Shown: one piece after another, positions 15,870-27,300 of the stretch
How positions within the stretch are numbered: the first letter of the stretch is position 1
How the letters are laid out: each line of letters begins with the position of its first letter
Assembly: GCF_000972495.1 (NCBI RefSeq)
Contig: NZ_LATM01000035.1
Coordinates: 1 to 44,200 of the forward strand
Direction of reading: 5' to 3'
DNA: 44,200 bases
From: Hymenobacter terrenus
GTDB taxonomy: Bacteria > Bacteroidota > Bacteroidia > Cytophagales > Hymenobacteraceae
The notes under the pieces: generated by a model
What the model was told of the DNA's origin: nothing
Database searches by the model: none
Seen by the model: only the letters and a program-made list of their open reading frames with translations
Program-made: the position numbers and the translations under genes

Positions 15870-17978
15870 ATGAAAAATCTACTACTGCCAAGTATCGCCG
15901 GCTTACTCAGCCTGCAAACCCTGTCGGCGCAGTCACTACCGACGCCATCTACCCCAACCAAACCATCTACCGGCAAGCTGGGCCGGGAACTCCAGCAACT
16001 CTGGCAACAGCAAAAGCAGAAGACGGCTCAGGTGGGCCAAAAGGGGGCGTCGGGTGCGGCCGCCTCTGATTCTCAACTGCTGATAACCGATGGGTACGTC
16101 TCGATTCAGGCCTCTGCCGAACCGGGTCAGGCCCAGGAGCTACTCAGTAAGCTGGTAGCCCTCGGCCTAAAAGAGGGAGCCGTGCTGGGCCCCGTCGTAT
16201 CGGGCGCGCTTCCCATTGAGAAGCTGGATCAGGTGAATGCCTTGCCACAAGTGCGCTTTGTCAAGCCCACGCAAAAGATGCCTACAAAGGCGGGTAAGGT
16301 GCTAACTCAGGGGGACAATACCCAGCGGTCGGCACTGGCGCGGAGCACGTACAAGGTCAATGGTGCCGGCGTGAAAGTGGGCATTATCTCCGACAGCTAT
16401 AACTTCCTGGGAGGTGCGGCTCAAGGCGTGAAAGACGGTGAACTGCCGGGCGTAGGCAACCCCAGCGGGTTGGTCTCTCCAGTTGAAGTTCTCAAAGAGG
16501 GCACTGCTGGCGCCAGCGACGAAGGGCGTGCCATGGCCGAAATCATACACGATGTAGCCCCGGGAGCTAAACTAGCGTTTCACGCGGGTTTCAATACGGC
16601 ACCGGCTGACTTTGTGAAAGCAATCCAGGCCCTGACCAAAATAGGCTGCAAAGTTATTGTTGACGATGTCAGCCTTCTCGAACCCTTCTACCAAGACGGG
16701 CCCGTAACGCAAGCCATCAATCAGGCCGTGGCGGGCGGCGTAACGTACGTGGGCGCAGTGGGCAACTATGCTGACTTAGCATACGAGAAGCCTTTCAGCA
16801 CCAGCAACCAGCCCTTCCGATTTGGACCGGCCCACGACTTTAATCCCGACCCCAATGTCGTCGACACCAAGCAGTCTATTGTAGTAGCTGCCGGCGCAAC
16901 GGTTTCCATCCTGTTGCAATGGGCCCAGCCGTTCTACTCGGTCACGGGCAATACTAGCAAAGCCGCTACTTCGGACTTGGACATCTACCTCCTGAATCAG
17001 CAGGGCCAGGTCGTAGCCTTATCGGATGCCACCAACATTGGTGGAGACCCGGTGGAGTTCATTAGGTACACCAATACTACTACCTCTAACCAGTCTTACG
17101 ACTTGGTGATTGAGAAGCCTAATGTCACAGATGCGACTGGCAACCCTGCACCCAACCCCGCGCCTACGCTTTTCAAGTACATCATACTCAATGGTCCGGG
17201 AGAAGCCGGCATCCTGGAGTATGCGACGAAAAGCGCAACGGTATACGGCAAGGATAACGCGCCGAACTCTATCTCCGCCGGGGCTTCGGCCTTCTACAAT
17301 AAAACGACTGCGGGGGTGCCGCTCATCAATAACTTCTCAACCCTGGGAGGCGCCAAAGTGCTGTTCGATATTAATGGTAATTCCGTTTCCGCGCCCGTGC
17401 GCAAAAAACCGGAAATCGTAGCGCCGGATGGAGTTAATACTTCCTTCTTCAAATCCGATATTCCCGAAGACACTGATACCTCACCGAATTTCTTTGGCAC
17501 GTCGGCCGCCGCGCCGCACGTAGCTGGGGTTGTCGCCCTCATGCTCAACGCTGCCCCAACAAAGACGCCAGCAGCCATCAAAGCAGCCATCATCGGCTCG
17601 GCGCAGGACATGGATGACCCGACGACGACGACCTTCGACACCGGCTTCGATTTTCGCACGGGCTATGGCTTCCTACAAGCCGATAAGGCCGTGGCAGCCG
17701 TGCGGCCCGCCCAACGTGCTTCTATTGCCAGCAGCAAGTTAAGCGTCGCACCTAATCCGGCCGAAACTCAGGTTCAACTAGCCTTCACCCGTGACGCAGA
17801 CGCCGACACGGAAGTTGAGATTTACAATACTTGGGGTAAACTGCTACAACGCCAGCCCGTGCACGTGCACGCCGGCGAGAACGTGCTCCAGCTCACGCCC
17901 AACCTGCCCGGCGCCGGCAGCTACATCCTCCGTTTGGCTGACCGCCCCACCGAAAACACGCACCTGCTCAAACCTTAA
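15870..17978 (+). CDS. S8-like serine protease with T9SS sorting domain, copy 3
   Basis: A 702-aa third paralogue. The start at ATG 15870 (MKNLLLPSIAGLLSL) aligns with the signal peptides of copies 1 and 2; ATG 15792 is upstream in frame but lacks counterpart sequence. The S8 core has IISDSYN, AVGNYA and GTSAAAPHVAGV, with DEGRAM replacing the HGT motif. A TSDLDIYLLN insert and the T9SS sorting domain follow. The catalytic half resembles copy 2 in its N-terminal part and copy 1 in the PNPAPTLFKYIILNGPGE stretch, so the array looks mosaic. The terminator at 18005 differs in sequence from the other two. Substrates are unknown. Confidence 0.9.
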   Translation: MKNLLLPSIAGLLSLQTLSAQSLPTPSTPTKPSTGKLGRELQQLWQQQKQKTAQVGQKGASGAAASDSQLLITDGYVSIQASAEPGQAQELLSKLVALGLKEGAVLGPVVSGALPIEKLDQVNALPQVRFVKPTQKMPTKAGKVLTQGDNTQRSALARSTYKVNGAGVKVGIISDSYNFLGGAAQGVKDGELPGVGNPSGLVSPVEVLKEGTAGASDEGRAMAEIIHDVAPGAKLAFHAGFNTAPADFVKAIQALTKIGCKVIVDDVSLLEPFYQDGPVTQAINQAVAGGVTYVGAVGNYADLAYEKPFSTSNQPFRFGPAHDFNPDPNVVDTKQSIVVAAGATVSILLQWAQPFYSVTGNTSKAATSDLDIYLLNQQGQVVALSDATNIGGDPVEFIRYTNTTTSNQSYDLVIEKPNVTDATGNPAPNPAPTLFKYIILNGPGEAGILEYATKSATVYGKDNAPNSISAGASAFYNKTTAGVPLINNFSTLGGAKVLFDINGNSVSAPVRKKPEIVAPDGVNTSFFKSDIPEDTDTSPNFFGTSAAAPHVAGVVALMLNAAPTKTPAAIKAAIIGSAQDMDDPTTTTFDTGFDFRTGYGFLQADKAVAAVRPAQRASIASSKLSVAPNPAETQVQLAFTRDADADTEVEIYNTWGKLLQRQPVHVHAGENVLQLTPNLPGAGSYILRLADRPTENTHLLKP

Positions 17979-18004
17979 TGCTGGTACCGTACCCTTGGTA
18001 GGAT

Positions 18005-18048
18005 AAAAAATCCCGCTGCATACTAAGGTATGCAGCGGGATTTTTTTT
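18005..18048 (+). terminator. Intrinsic terminator after protease copy 3
   Basis: TCCCGCTGCATAC at 18011-18023 pairs with GTATGCAGCGGGA at 18028-18040, flanked by an A run and a T run, so it may also work for the minus-strand gene ending at 18122. Confidence 0.93.
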
Positions 18049-18121
18049 AGTGAAGGCGAAGCCATCATCTGCTCACTGCCTGGACAATGCGCTGTCTTAC
18101 TCCGAAACAGCGACTGTTTTG

Positions 18122-19345
18122 CTACGCCACGTAGTCAGTCACATAATCAACCAGATACTGGTAGCGCTCCGTCAGTTCGCCGTTTTTGGCGATGGCGGCA
18201 CGTGCGATTACGCCTTCCTTATCGTCGCCCAGCAGGTGGGGCAGCACGTTGTCGAGCAGCTGGCGGCCGAAGTCGCGGCTGGCATTGCGGGGCAGCTCGC
18301 AGGGCAGGTTGTCTACAGCCATTACGGTGATATTGCCGGGGCGAGAATAGGGCGGTTCCAGCTCCTCGGTGTGGGGGTTGAAATCGTAGGCGGGCTCAGC
18401 GATGGTGCTGGAGCGGCGCGTAACGGGCACCGAACCATCAATATCGCAGGTAACATCCGCAATGGTGTTGATGCGAAAATCGGGCCGGCGCAGGTCGGCA
18501 ATTTCGAAGAGCTTCGGCGCATCCGGATGCCAGTAGGCGCAGGCAATGAGCAGGTCGGTGACGGGCAGGAACAACCCGAACGTGGACTCATAATCCTGCG
18601 GATTGCGGTGGAAATCGGGGGTATCCCACACCCGGCCGTCGCGGCGGCGGTTGTAGTCGGAGCTGCACAGTTGCGTGTACACCGGCTCGTTGAAATCGTG
18701 GTATAGGTAGTCGTATACGCTCACGCGGCGGATGCCCATGCGGTTGAGTACTTCGAGAGCCCCTTGCGCTACGCGGCCCGACCCGGTGACGACCATTTTG
18801 ATGGGAGGCAGCTTTTTAACTTTGAAAAACTCCTCTTGCATGTCGTCCATATCAAGACACTCGTGGGCCGGCTTCAGCGCGAATAAACTGTGCTTACGAC
18901 CATAGGTAAGCAGGCCATTGTACGCCCCCACAATGCCAGCGTAGCGGCCGAAGGCCACGATACGCTCACCACGGGCATTAGTCAGTAACTCGTAGTCGAT
19001 GAGAGTGATGTTCTTTTCAAGCACGGCGCGAAGCAGCTTGCGGTTGGCAGGCTGCTTCTTCACGGTATGCGAAAAAATGAGATAGGTTTTGTAGGGAATG
19101 AGCTGGTCGACGGGCACTTCCTTCACGCCCATGAGGACATCGCAGGCCGACACATCGGTGCGCACTTCCAGGCCGAGGTCGCGGTACTCCTGGTCGCTGT
19201 AGCTACGGATGGGGCTACTTTGCACCACCAGGCGCAGGTTTGGAAAGCTAGCCAGCGCTTCCACGCACTTCTTGGGCGTGAGAGGTACACGCTTATCGGA
19301 CGGGATTTTGCCTTCGCAAATAAGGCCAATTGTAATAGGCTGCAT
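18122..19345 (-). CDS. NAD(P)-dependent saccharopine/alanine dehydrogenase-like enzyme
   Basis: A 407-aa protein of the AlaDH/PNT-type family that includes lysine-forming saccharopine dehydrogenase. The N-terminal KIPSDKRVPLTPKKC contains the family's ERRVxLTP-like substrate motif, and VVTGSGRVAQGALEVL (about residues 180-195) is the dinucleotide-binding glycine loop. It most likely oxidises an amino acid or amino-acid adduct in the cytoplasm; the exact substrate is not certain. ATG 19345 fits the family's N-terminus, whereas an upstream in-frame start adds unlike residues. It is a single gene with a TAGATTTG element at 19375-19382 on its strand. Confidence 0.85.
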   Translation of the reverse strand: MQPITIGLICEGKIPSDKRVPLTPKKCVEALASFPNLRLVVQSSPIRSYSDQEYRDLGLEVRTDVSACDVLMGVKEVPVDQLIPYKTYLIFSHTVKKQPANRKLLRAVLEKNITLIDYELLTNARGERIVAFGRYAGIVGAYNGLLTYGRKHSLFALKPAHECLDMDDMQEEFFKVKKLPPIKMVVTGSGRVAQGALEVLNRMGIRRVSVYDYLYHDFNEPVYTQLCSSDYNRRRDGRVWDTPDFHRNPQDYESTFGLFLPVTDLLIACAYWHPDAPKLFEIADLRRPDFRINTIADVTCDIDGSVPVTRRSSTIAEPAYDFNPHTEELEPPYSRPGNITVMAVDNLPCELPRNASRDFGRQLLDNVLPHLLGDDKEGVIARAAIAKNGELTERYQYLVDYVTDYVA

Positions 19346-19374
19346 GAGGTACTGGGGTGGGTGGGAATTGCCCT

Positions 19375-19382
19375 CAAATCTA
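19375..19382 (-). promoter_or_regulatory. -7 promoter element of the dehydrogenase gene
   Basis: TAGATTTG on the minus strand is a perfect match to TAnnTTTG, 30 bp before the ATG at 19345. A TTG lies 24 bp upstream, slightly far for a -33 element. Confidence 0.5.
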
Positions 19383-19685
19383 TCGGTTTTAACGGAGTTA
19401 CCGGTCCAATTCCTTGGCCTGGGCCCCATTCACTAACTAGCATTTTCACAAAGTGGCCGCGGCCCGCCCATTTGTACGTTTTGCTAAGCAATAGCCGGAG
19501 CCGACAGTATGATTAGAGGCTGCAGAACGCCTCGGCACGGCGCCGCGGGTGCCCCCTTTTACAACAGGCATTCATTAGCAAATGAAGCAATATGCTGGAC
19601 CTTTTGGGGCTTACCTTTGTTAAGGAATTCAGAACCTGAAAATCAATCCGTCAAAACCGCTTCTCATTCAATACTCCTCGCCTTT
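19383..19685. other. Divergent intergenic region between dehydrogenase and gcvP
   Basis: About 300 bp separating two divergent genes. It contains the gcvP -7 element at 19612-19619. I see no glycine-riboswitch-like pair of aptamers and no convincing ORF, although the gcvP frame is open back to 19509. Confidence 0.5.
19612..19619 (+). promoter_or_regulatory. -7 promoter element of gcvP
   Basis: TACCTTTG is a perfect TAnnTTTG match, giving a leader of about 60 nt before ATG 19686. No clear TTTG lies 20 bp upstream. Confidence 0.55.
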
Positions 19686-22604
<2,919 letters not shown>

Positions 22605-22667
22605 AAAGAAGCTGGCCATTGTGCGTGAAGCAGAGTGATAAGCTTTCTCTCAGCGATTAGCTACAAC

Positions 22668-22708
22668 ATCAAAAAGCCCTAACTCTGCATGAGTTGGGGC
22701 TTTTTGAT
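22668..22708 (+). terminator. Intrinsic terminator after gcvP
   Basis: ATCAAAAAGCCC pairs with GGGCTTTTTGAT, with AACTC/GAGTT extending the stem. It is symmetric with A and T runs, so it may also serve the convergent minus-strand gene at 22783. Confidence 0.92.
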
Positions 22709-22782
22709 ATTCTGCCATTTACAGTGAAAACCGCGTAATTCTTAATGCTACTACTCCTGCGCTTCAATTACGCTAGGCTATT

Positions 22783-23091
22783 TCACTTGGCTCCGCGCTC
22801 ACCAAAACACCGGCGGTCCATATAACCGGTGACGGTTTTGCCATCTTTGTCGAGCCGCACGCGCACAAAATACGCGTTAATGGTATCGGTTACCTGTATT
22901 TCGTTGCCAGCGGTGGTTTGAGACAGTACCACAGAAGTCTTTTTCATGCCGTCGTATACGGGGCAATTTACTATGGTATTATGGCTAACGGGAGTGTTAT
23001 TGCCGACCGGTTTTTTTAATTCGTCGCGAGTAGCTGTACAAGCAGCCAGCAGGTTAATAGCAGCCAAAACCAATAACGCGGTACTTTTCAT
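22783..23091 (-). CDS. Small lipoprotein, possibly SH3-like
   Basis: A 102-aa predicted lipoprotein; the signal peptide ends in LLAAC at about residue 17. The mature part is a short beta-rich domain (TTAGNEIQVTDTINAYFVRVRLDKDGKTVTGYMDRRCF) that reads like a bacterial SH3-type fold with a GY(M) strand near the end; this is a tentative reading. ATG 23091 gives the normal signal peptide. A single gene convergent with gcvP. Confidence 0.75.
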   Translation of the reverse strand: MKSTALLVLAAINLLAACTATRDELKKPVGNNTPVSHNTIVNCPVYDGMKKTSVVLSQTTAGNEIQVTDTINAYFVRVRLDKDGKTVTGYMDRRCFGERGAK

Positions 23092-23317
23092 GGACGATGG
23101 AGAATCAGAGGATATAAATTCGGTAGTAAGGTAGAACAAAATACGATTATATCAATGGCTTTCACACCTAATAGTGAGGAGTTGAACAAGTTTTCGTAGT
23201 AATAAATGTGGAACGTCAAGGCCCGGATTTTCGTTAATATTGCAGCCTTTAAGATGGCACCGTTCCTACTGAAAAGCGGCGCCTTAGGCCCTTCTTCTCA
23301 CCTGAATTTCCTGTTTT
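23092..23317. other. Divergent intergenic region
   Basis: 226 bp between two divergent lipoprotein genes, AT-rich in the middle. I found no perfect TAnnTTTG element here and no ORF worth calling. Confidence 0.4.
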
Positions 23318-23917
23318 ATGAATCGCATCACCCATTTGTTGGCTCGTCCCGCTGTTTTGGTAGTCGCAGCGCTTGCGCTATTGCTGGGCCCCAGCGGCTG
23401 CTCCACCGCTGCTCGCGTGGGCGTAACCAACGATTTTGACCACGCCGTTAACTTCCGTGCCTATAAAACCTGGGCTTGGTACCCCCAACAGCCTAAGGAT
23501 GCGGAAGGAGGGCCAGCCAAAGGCTACCAGTCATTCCTGGACAAGCGCATGCGCGCCGCAGTCGCATCGGAGATGACACAAAAAGGCCTGACTGAGGTCA
23601 CGACCGAGCCCGATATCTACGTCGCCTACAGCGCCCGTGTCGAGGATAAGCAGCAGGTGTCGCCTTATTATAATGGCCTGGGTTATCCCTACGGTTATGG
23701 ATATGGCTACTACGGCCGCAACTACTCGCCCGTAACTCAATATAAAGCTGGCACCGTAGTGATTGACATCATCGACGCACGCCGCAAAGAGCTGGCGTGG
23801 CGTGGCACTGGTCAGGCACAGGTCAACCAGAACACCATTGACGAAGTCGAAACCCACCGCATCGTAAACGGTATCCTCAGCACCTACCCGCCCCAGGATA
23901 ATAACGCCCGCCGTTAA
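23318..23917 (+). CDS. DUF4136 domain-containing lipoprotein
   Basis: A 199-aa lipoprotein of the DUF4136 family. The signal peptide ends GPSGC at about residue 28. The family traits are FRAYKTWAWYP after the Cys, an IYVAYSARVEDK strand in the middle, a Gly/Tyr-rich loop (about residues 117-137) and the final VVIDIIDARRKELAWRGTGQ block. The function of this domain is not established; members sit in the outer membrane or periplasm. It is a single gene with a terminator at 23943. Confidence 0.92.
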   Translation: MNRITHLLARPAVLVVAALALLLGPSGCSTAARVGVTNDFDHAVNFRAYKTWAWYPQQPKDAEGGPAKGYQSFLDKRMRAAVASEMTQKGLTEVTTEPDIYVAYSARVEDKQQVSPYYNGLGYPYGYGYGYYGRNYSPVTQYKAGTVVIDIIDARRKELAWRGTGQAQVNQNTIDEVETHRIVNGILSTYPPQDNNARR

Positions 23918-23942
23918 AAGGTATTGGCTGGCAGCTAAAATC

Positions 23943-23974
23943 AAAAATCCCCACCAAACCGGCGGGGATTTTTT
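23943..23974. terminator. Bidirectional terminator
   Basis: AAAAATCCCC and GGGGATTTTTT form a stem at 23943-23974 between the DUF4136 gene (plus) and the AT-rich pair ending at 24003 (minus). Both directions show U tracts. Confidence 0.88.
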
Positions 23975-24002
23975 ATGAAGTATCAGAAAAGATAGCGCTC
24001 TG

Positions 24003-24470
24003 TCAGCGCTTGTTGACTTTGCCTTTGTTCCAGTCAGTGTATTTCAAATATTCCCCATTACTTTTAATATATACATCTAACGAGTTAAGTATATCAATAG
24101 CATCAATATACCTTTTTTGGGGATAGAAGTTTATATCATAGTCAAATAGAACAGCATAATACTTGGTGCCTACTTTCAAAAATCGATTTCCTGTTTGCAA
24201 TACAACACGATACTCTGGAATAATGCGTGTCCACGGCTCAAATGACAAAGACAACAAAATCCCTTCTTGATTTTGGTTACTAAGTCTAATATAGGTTGGG
24301 GTTCTACCAGCTAATAGTCTCGTAATAGTGGCCGTCGTTTTGGCGGGCAACACGTACTCAATGCTCTTGCCGGGCTGGCGTACTGCTATTTGTCCAAAAG
24401 CCAAATGTGTGGCAAAGCAGAAAAGGCACAAGACACCTATAAGTAGTCTATGGTTTACGTTTACCGCCAT
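24003..24470 (-). CDS. Secreted hypothetical protein, AT-rich
   Basis: A 155-aa protein not recognised. A signal peptide ends near LAFGQ at about residue 26, with no lipobox cysteine. The mature part is beta-rich with many Tyr and Ile residues. Base composition is strikingly AT-rich for this window. Its ATG overlaps the end of the upstream HTHP gene by 23 bp, so the two are translated as a coupled pair. An immunity or accessory role for its partner is conceivable, but only from position. Confidence 0.65.
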   Translation of the reverse strand: MAVNVNHRLLIGVLCLFCFATHLAFGQIAVRQPGKSIEYVLPAKTTATITRLLAGRTPTYIRLSNQNQEGILLSLSFEPWTRIIPEYRVVLQTGNRFLKVGTKYYAVLFDYDINFYPQKRYIDAIDILNSLDVYIKSNGEYLKYTDWNKGKVNKR

Positions 24471-25257
24471 ATACTTCTAATGCGTGTTTGTAAATGTTAA
24501 AGCTTCCGCTACTTAGGCTGTATACCGAAGCTATATTATTCCTACTGGCGATACGGCCGATAGGACTAAAGAAGTCTACATTGTACCGACCGATAGTATA
24601 GCGTGCAGTTTTAGTGTCAAGAGCTGTCCGTCCATCAGAACTTCCTAATGGATACTGAGTTCTGTAAATCACTGAGTCCGAAATCCCTTGCTTCAAATAA
24701 TAAATTTCGCCGGGGTGCGTATGAACATTAGCCAAAACTTTATTCCCACGGAGGTATTCACCTGCTTTATAGCCGTCAGTAGCCTCATTAAGAGAGGAAT
24801 TCACTGACAATTCCTCAAAAAATACACGCCTGTTTTGGCGGTTGAAAACGATATATCCCGTCTTCTCCCGATTTTCCTGAACGGAACGCCAGAACATAGA
24901 AGAGAATTGACGCTGGTAGTCATCAAAACAGACAGGGGTACTTCCGGTATATAAGTCCGCTTCAAACCCTGTATCTACCTGTTGATAGCCACGCAGAGGT
25001 GAAGCCAAGCCCACGCTGATTACACGCCTTCGATTGAATCGGGACTTTATTCTAGACAGGGTTAATTGGTCAATTAATCTTATGCTGATACTGGGGTCGA
25101 ATACATCAAATTCGTTGCCTACGCTAAACAAGTATTGCAAAGAGTCCGCATCGTAGTAATCACGCATTCGGGCAAACTGGCGGCTATCAAGCGGACCATT
25201 GAACGCCTCAATCAGGCGCGGCTTAGGGCGCAAGTCCTTGTTAATCAATAATGCCAT
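24448..25257 (-). CDS. Protein with HTHP motif resembling JAB/DUF4329 domain
   Basis: A 269-aa protein with no signal peptide. Residues 133-235 look like the JAB or DUF4329 metalloprotease-like domain found at the C-termini of polymorphic toxins: a GYIVFNRQNRRVFFEEL beta segment, then VLANVHTHPG (His 179, His 181), then a GSSDG loop (Asp 208) and NVDFFSPIG. The Ser-x-x-Asp spacing is not canonical, so metal binding is unproven. The first 130 residues match nothing I know. ATG 25257 is preferred over the TTG at 25269. It follows the lipA stop by 28 bp, and its composition is lower in GC than lipA. Confidence 0.6.
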   Translation of the reverse strand: MALLINKDLRPKPRLIEAFNGPLDSRQFARMRDYYDADSLQYLFSVGNEFDVFDPSISIRLIDQLTLSRIKSRFNRRRVISVGLASPLRGYQQVDTGFEADLYTGSTPVCFDDYQRQFSSMFWRSVQENREKTGYIVFNRQNRRVFFEELSVNSSLNEATDGYKAGEYLRGNKVLANVHTHPGEIYYLKQGISDSVIYRTQYPLGSSDGRTALDTKTARYTIGRYNVDFFSPIGRIASRNNIASVYSLSSGSFNIYKHALEVYGGKRKP

Positions 25258-25285
25258 AGGATATACCAAGCAGAATGGCTACGAA

Positions 25286-26179
25286 CTACACCGGGACATT
25301 TACGTGGCGCTCGGCGTGGTAGGAACTACGTACCAGAGGGCCACTTTCCACATACTTCAGGCCGCGCTTCAGGCCTTCCTCTTTATAGTGGGCAAACTGG
25401 TCGGGCGTGATGAACTCCGCTACATCCAGGTGCCGCTTGGTGGGTTGGAGGTATTGGCCGAGGGTGAGGATATCAAGGCCGTTGGCCACGAGGTCATCCA
25501 TGGCCTGATACAGTTCATCAGCCTTCTCGCCTAAGCCCAGCATGATACCCGATTTGGTACGGTGGCCGGCCAGCTTTGTGCGACGGATTTGCTCTAGGCT
25601 GCGGTCGTAACGGGCCTGTGGGCGCACGAGGCGGTAGAGGCTCCCAACGGTTTCGATATTGTGGGAAATCACTTCCTGCCCACCTGAAATCATTACTTCC
25701 AGCGCATCCCAGTTGGCTTTCACATCAGGAATCAGGGTTTCGATGGTGGTGCCGGGGCTGAGCTGCTTGGTGAGCACCACCGTTTCGCGCCACACGCTGG
25801 CCCCCCGGTCCTTAAGCTCGTCACGGTTCACGCTGGTGATGACGGCATGCTTCACTTTCATCAGGGCAATGGCTTCGGCCACGCGGCGGGGCTCGTCGAG
25901 GTCGTACTCGGTGGGGCGGCCAGTGGCCACGGCGCAGAACGAGCACGAGCGAGTGCAGATGTTGCCCAGAATCATGAACGTAGCCGTGCCGGCGCCCCAG
26001 CATTCGCCCATATTGGGGCAGTTGCCGCTCTCACAGATGGTATGCAGCTTGTGCTCATCGACAAGACGACGCACGGCAGCGTATTCTTCGCCCACGGGCA
26101 GCTTCACGCGCAGCCAGTCGGGCTTCCGGGGGCGGGCGGGGGAAGCCGTTTCAGGCTGGATAACCGGCAAATCAATCAT
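25286..26179 (-). CDS. lipA: Lipoyl synthase
   Basis: A radical SAM enzyme inserting two sulfurs into octanoyl groups on lipoyl carrier domains. The 297-aa protein has the auxiliary cluster cysteines C49, C54 and C60 (CESGNCPNMGEC) and the radical SAM motif C75-x3-C79-x2-C82 (CTRSCSFC), plus the late Ser in GPLVRSSYHAE that is a cluster ligand in this family. ATG 26179 fits the family; upstream in-frame sequence is unlike it. A perfect TAAATTTG lies at 26270-26277 on its strand. Its products serve GcvH and 2-oxo acid dehydrogenases such as the E1 partner system at 29356. Confidence 0.97.
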   Translation of the reverse strand: MIDLPVIQPETASPARPRKPDWLRVKLPVGEEYAAVRRLVDEHKLHTICESGNCPNMGECWGAGTATFMILGNICTRSCSFCAVATGRPTEYDLDEPRRVAEAIALMKVKHAVITSVNRDELKDRGASVWRETVVLTKQLSPGTTIETLIPDVKANWDALEVMISGGQEVISHNIETVGSLYRLVRPQARYDRSLEQIRRTKLAGHRTKSGIMLGLGEKADELYQAMDDLVANGLDILTLGQYLQPTKRHLDVAEFITPDQFAHYKEEGLKRGLKYVESGPLVRSSYHAERHVNVPV

Positions 26180-26269
26180 TTTCTTAATTAGAGGAATGAA
26201 GCAAGAGGAACCGAAGAGAGGCGTGAGCCAATGCAGGATTACCTCTTTCCACTCTGTGCGATACACTAA

Positions 26270-26277
26270 CAAATTTA
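26270..26277 (-). promoter_or_regulatory. -7 promoter element of lipA
   Basis: TAAATTTG on the minus strand matches TAnnTTTG exactly, giving a leader of about 85 nt. No well-spaced -33 TTG is seen. Confidence 0.45.
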
Positions 26278-26378
26278 TGGAGCAAAAGGCACTCCTTAAG
26301 TGAGCAAACCGCTTCTCCGGTTCCTCAACTCCCTATTTGCTCACCCCTTCAATTTTCTATACTCAGTCCCACGTCCGC

Positions 26379-27194
26379 TTAAGAGCGGTGACCGAAATAC
26401 AGCGTCAGATACACTGACGGGAAAAATTGGCGATTGAGCCCGTCCGTGTCCGACAGGATACCGGGACTGAGAATGAGCAAGCGCTTCGTGAAGGATTCTA
26501 CCAAAAAGCCGACCTCTAATCCCGTAACGGTATCGCGATAGCGGCCATACTCGAAGCTGAGGCCACCGCGCAAGTGGAACCCGGGTACCACCTTGGTCTC
26601 GCTGATACCGCTGAAAAGAGGCCCCCGGTCAAGAATAGCGCTTGGGTCAGTGTGCTTTAATGGGTCGTACTGCTCGTTTACAATTTCATCGGTAGCGACG
26701 TTGACCACCCGCGTCGTGACGGCCGTACGGTCGTAGCTAATGTAGTAGGGCATGAGCAAACCAAACGATGGCCCCACACTCAGCAGACCATTCACTTGTA
26801 CTCCGGCATCAGCTGCTTTGCGGAACAGGATGCGTTGCAAGCCTATAGAGGGTCGCAACACGAAGGCGTAATTCGTTTTGCGATTGACATAGCTCCCCCC
26901 AACCACCGTATTAACATCCTCTTCCTTAGCATTTTTCAGCATAACACCTTCGATGCTCCAGAAGCGCAACAGCCGGTCGTCGAGCACACGCGATGAGCGG
27001 ACTGATACGCCACCGAGCAAACCTCCCTGGGTATTGAAGTTGACGCCATACACAAACTCTTTGCTGTAAGACTGCTCATCGGATGGCGCCTCGGGCACCG
27101 GAGCGGTGCGCAAAGGAGTCTGAGCCTGAGCAACGGCAGCGGCCAGCAATCCGATGACCAAAAGACTGAGAAAACGAGGAGTAAGGGGAAGCAT
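26379..27194 (-). CDS. Probable outer-membrane beta-barrel protein
   Basis: A 271-aa exported protein. The signal peptide ends near AVAQAQ at about residue 24. The mature sequence alternates hydrophobic and polar residues with many Gly and aromatic positions (FVYGVNFNTQGGLLGGVSVRSSR, GFHLRGGLSFEYGRY) and ends in a strand with terminal VYLTLYFGHRS, typical of small outer-membrane barrels. I cannot name the family. ATG 27194 gives the shortest sensible signal peptide. A single gene upstream of lipA, divergent from the OsmC gene. Confidence 0.75.
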   Translation of the reverse strand: MLPLTPRFLSLLVIGLLAAAVAQAQTPLRTAPVPEAPSDEQSYSKEFVYGVNFNTQGGLLGGVSVRSSRVLDDRLLRFWSIEGVMLKNAKEEDVNTVVGGSYVNRKTNYAFVLRPSIGLQRILFRKAADAGVQVNGLLSVGPSFGLLMPYYISYDRTAVTTRVVNVATDEIVNEQYDPLKHTDPSAILDRGPLFSGISETKVVPGFHLRGGLSFEYGRYRDTVTGLEVGFLVESFTKRLLILSPGILSDTDGLNRQFFPSVYLTLYFGHRS

Positions 27195-27300
27195 AATCAA
27201 CCAGAAAAGAGCCCGACCACACGCCACGGGCGCGGCGTATCAAGTAATACGTAAATTAGCTAAAGAAGAATCAACTTTGTAAAGGTAACTCCCTGACTTA

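Noticed and set aside
10714..17978. Protease array as a T9SS sortase (PorU) or a prophage lysis module
   Set aside because: PorU is a C25 cysteine protease, unlike these; nothing else in the region looks phage-like.
19509..19685. N-terminal extension of gcvP to an earlier ATG, and a possible glycine riboswitch
   Set aside because: The extension crosses a perfect -7 element and lacks GcvP similarity; no tandem-aptamer pattern was seen in the leader.
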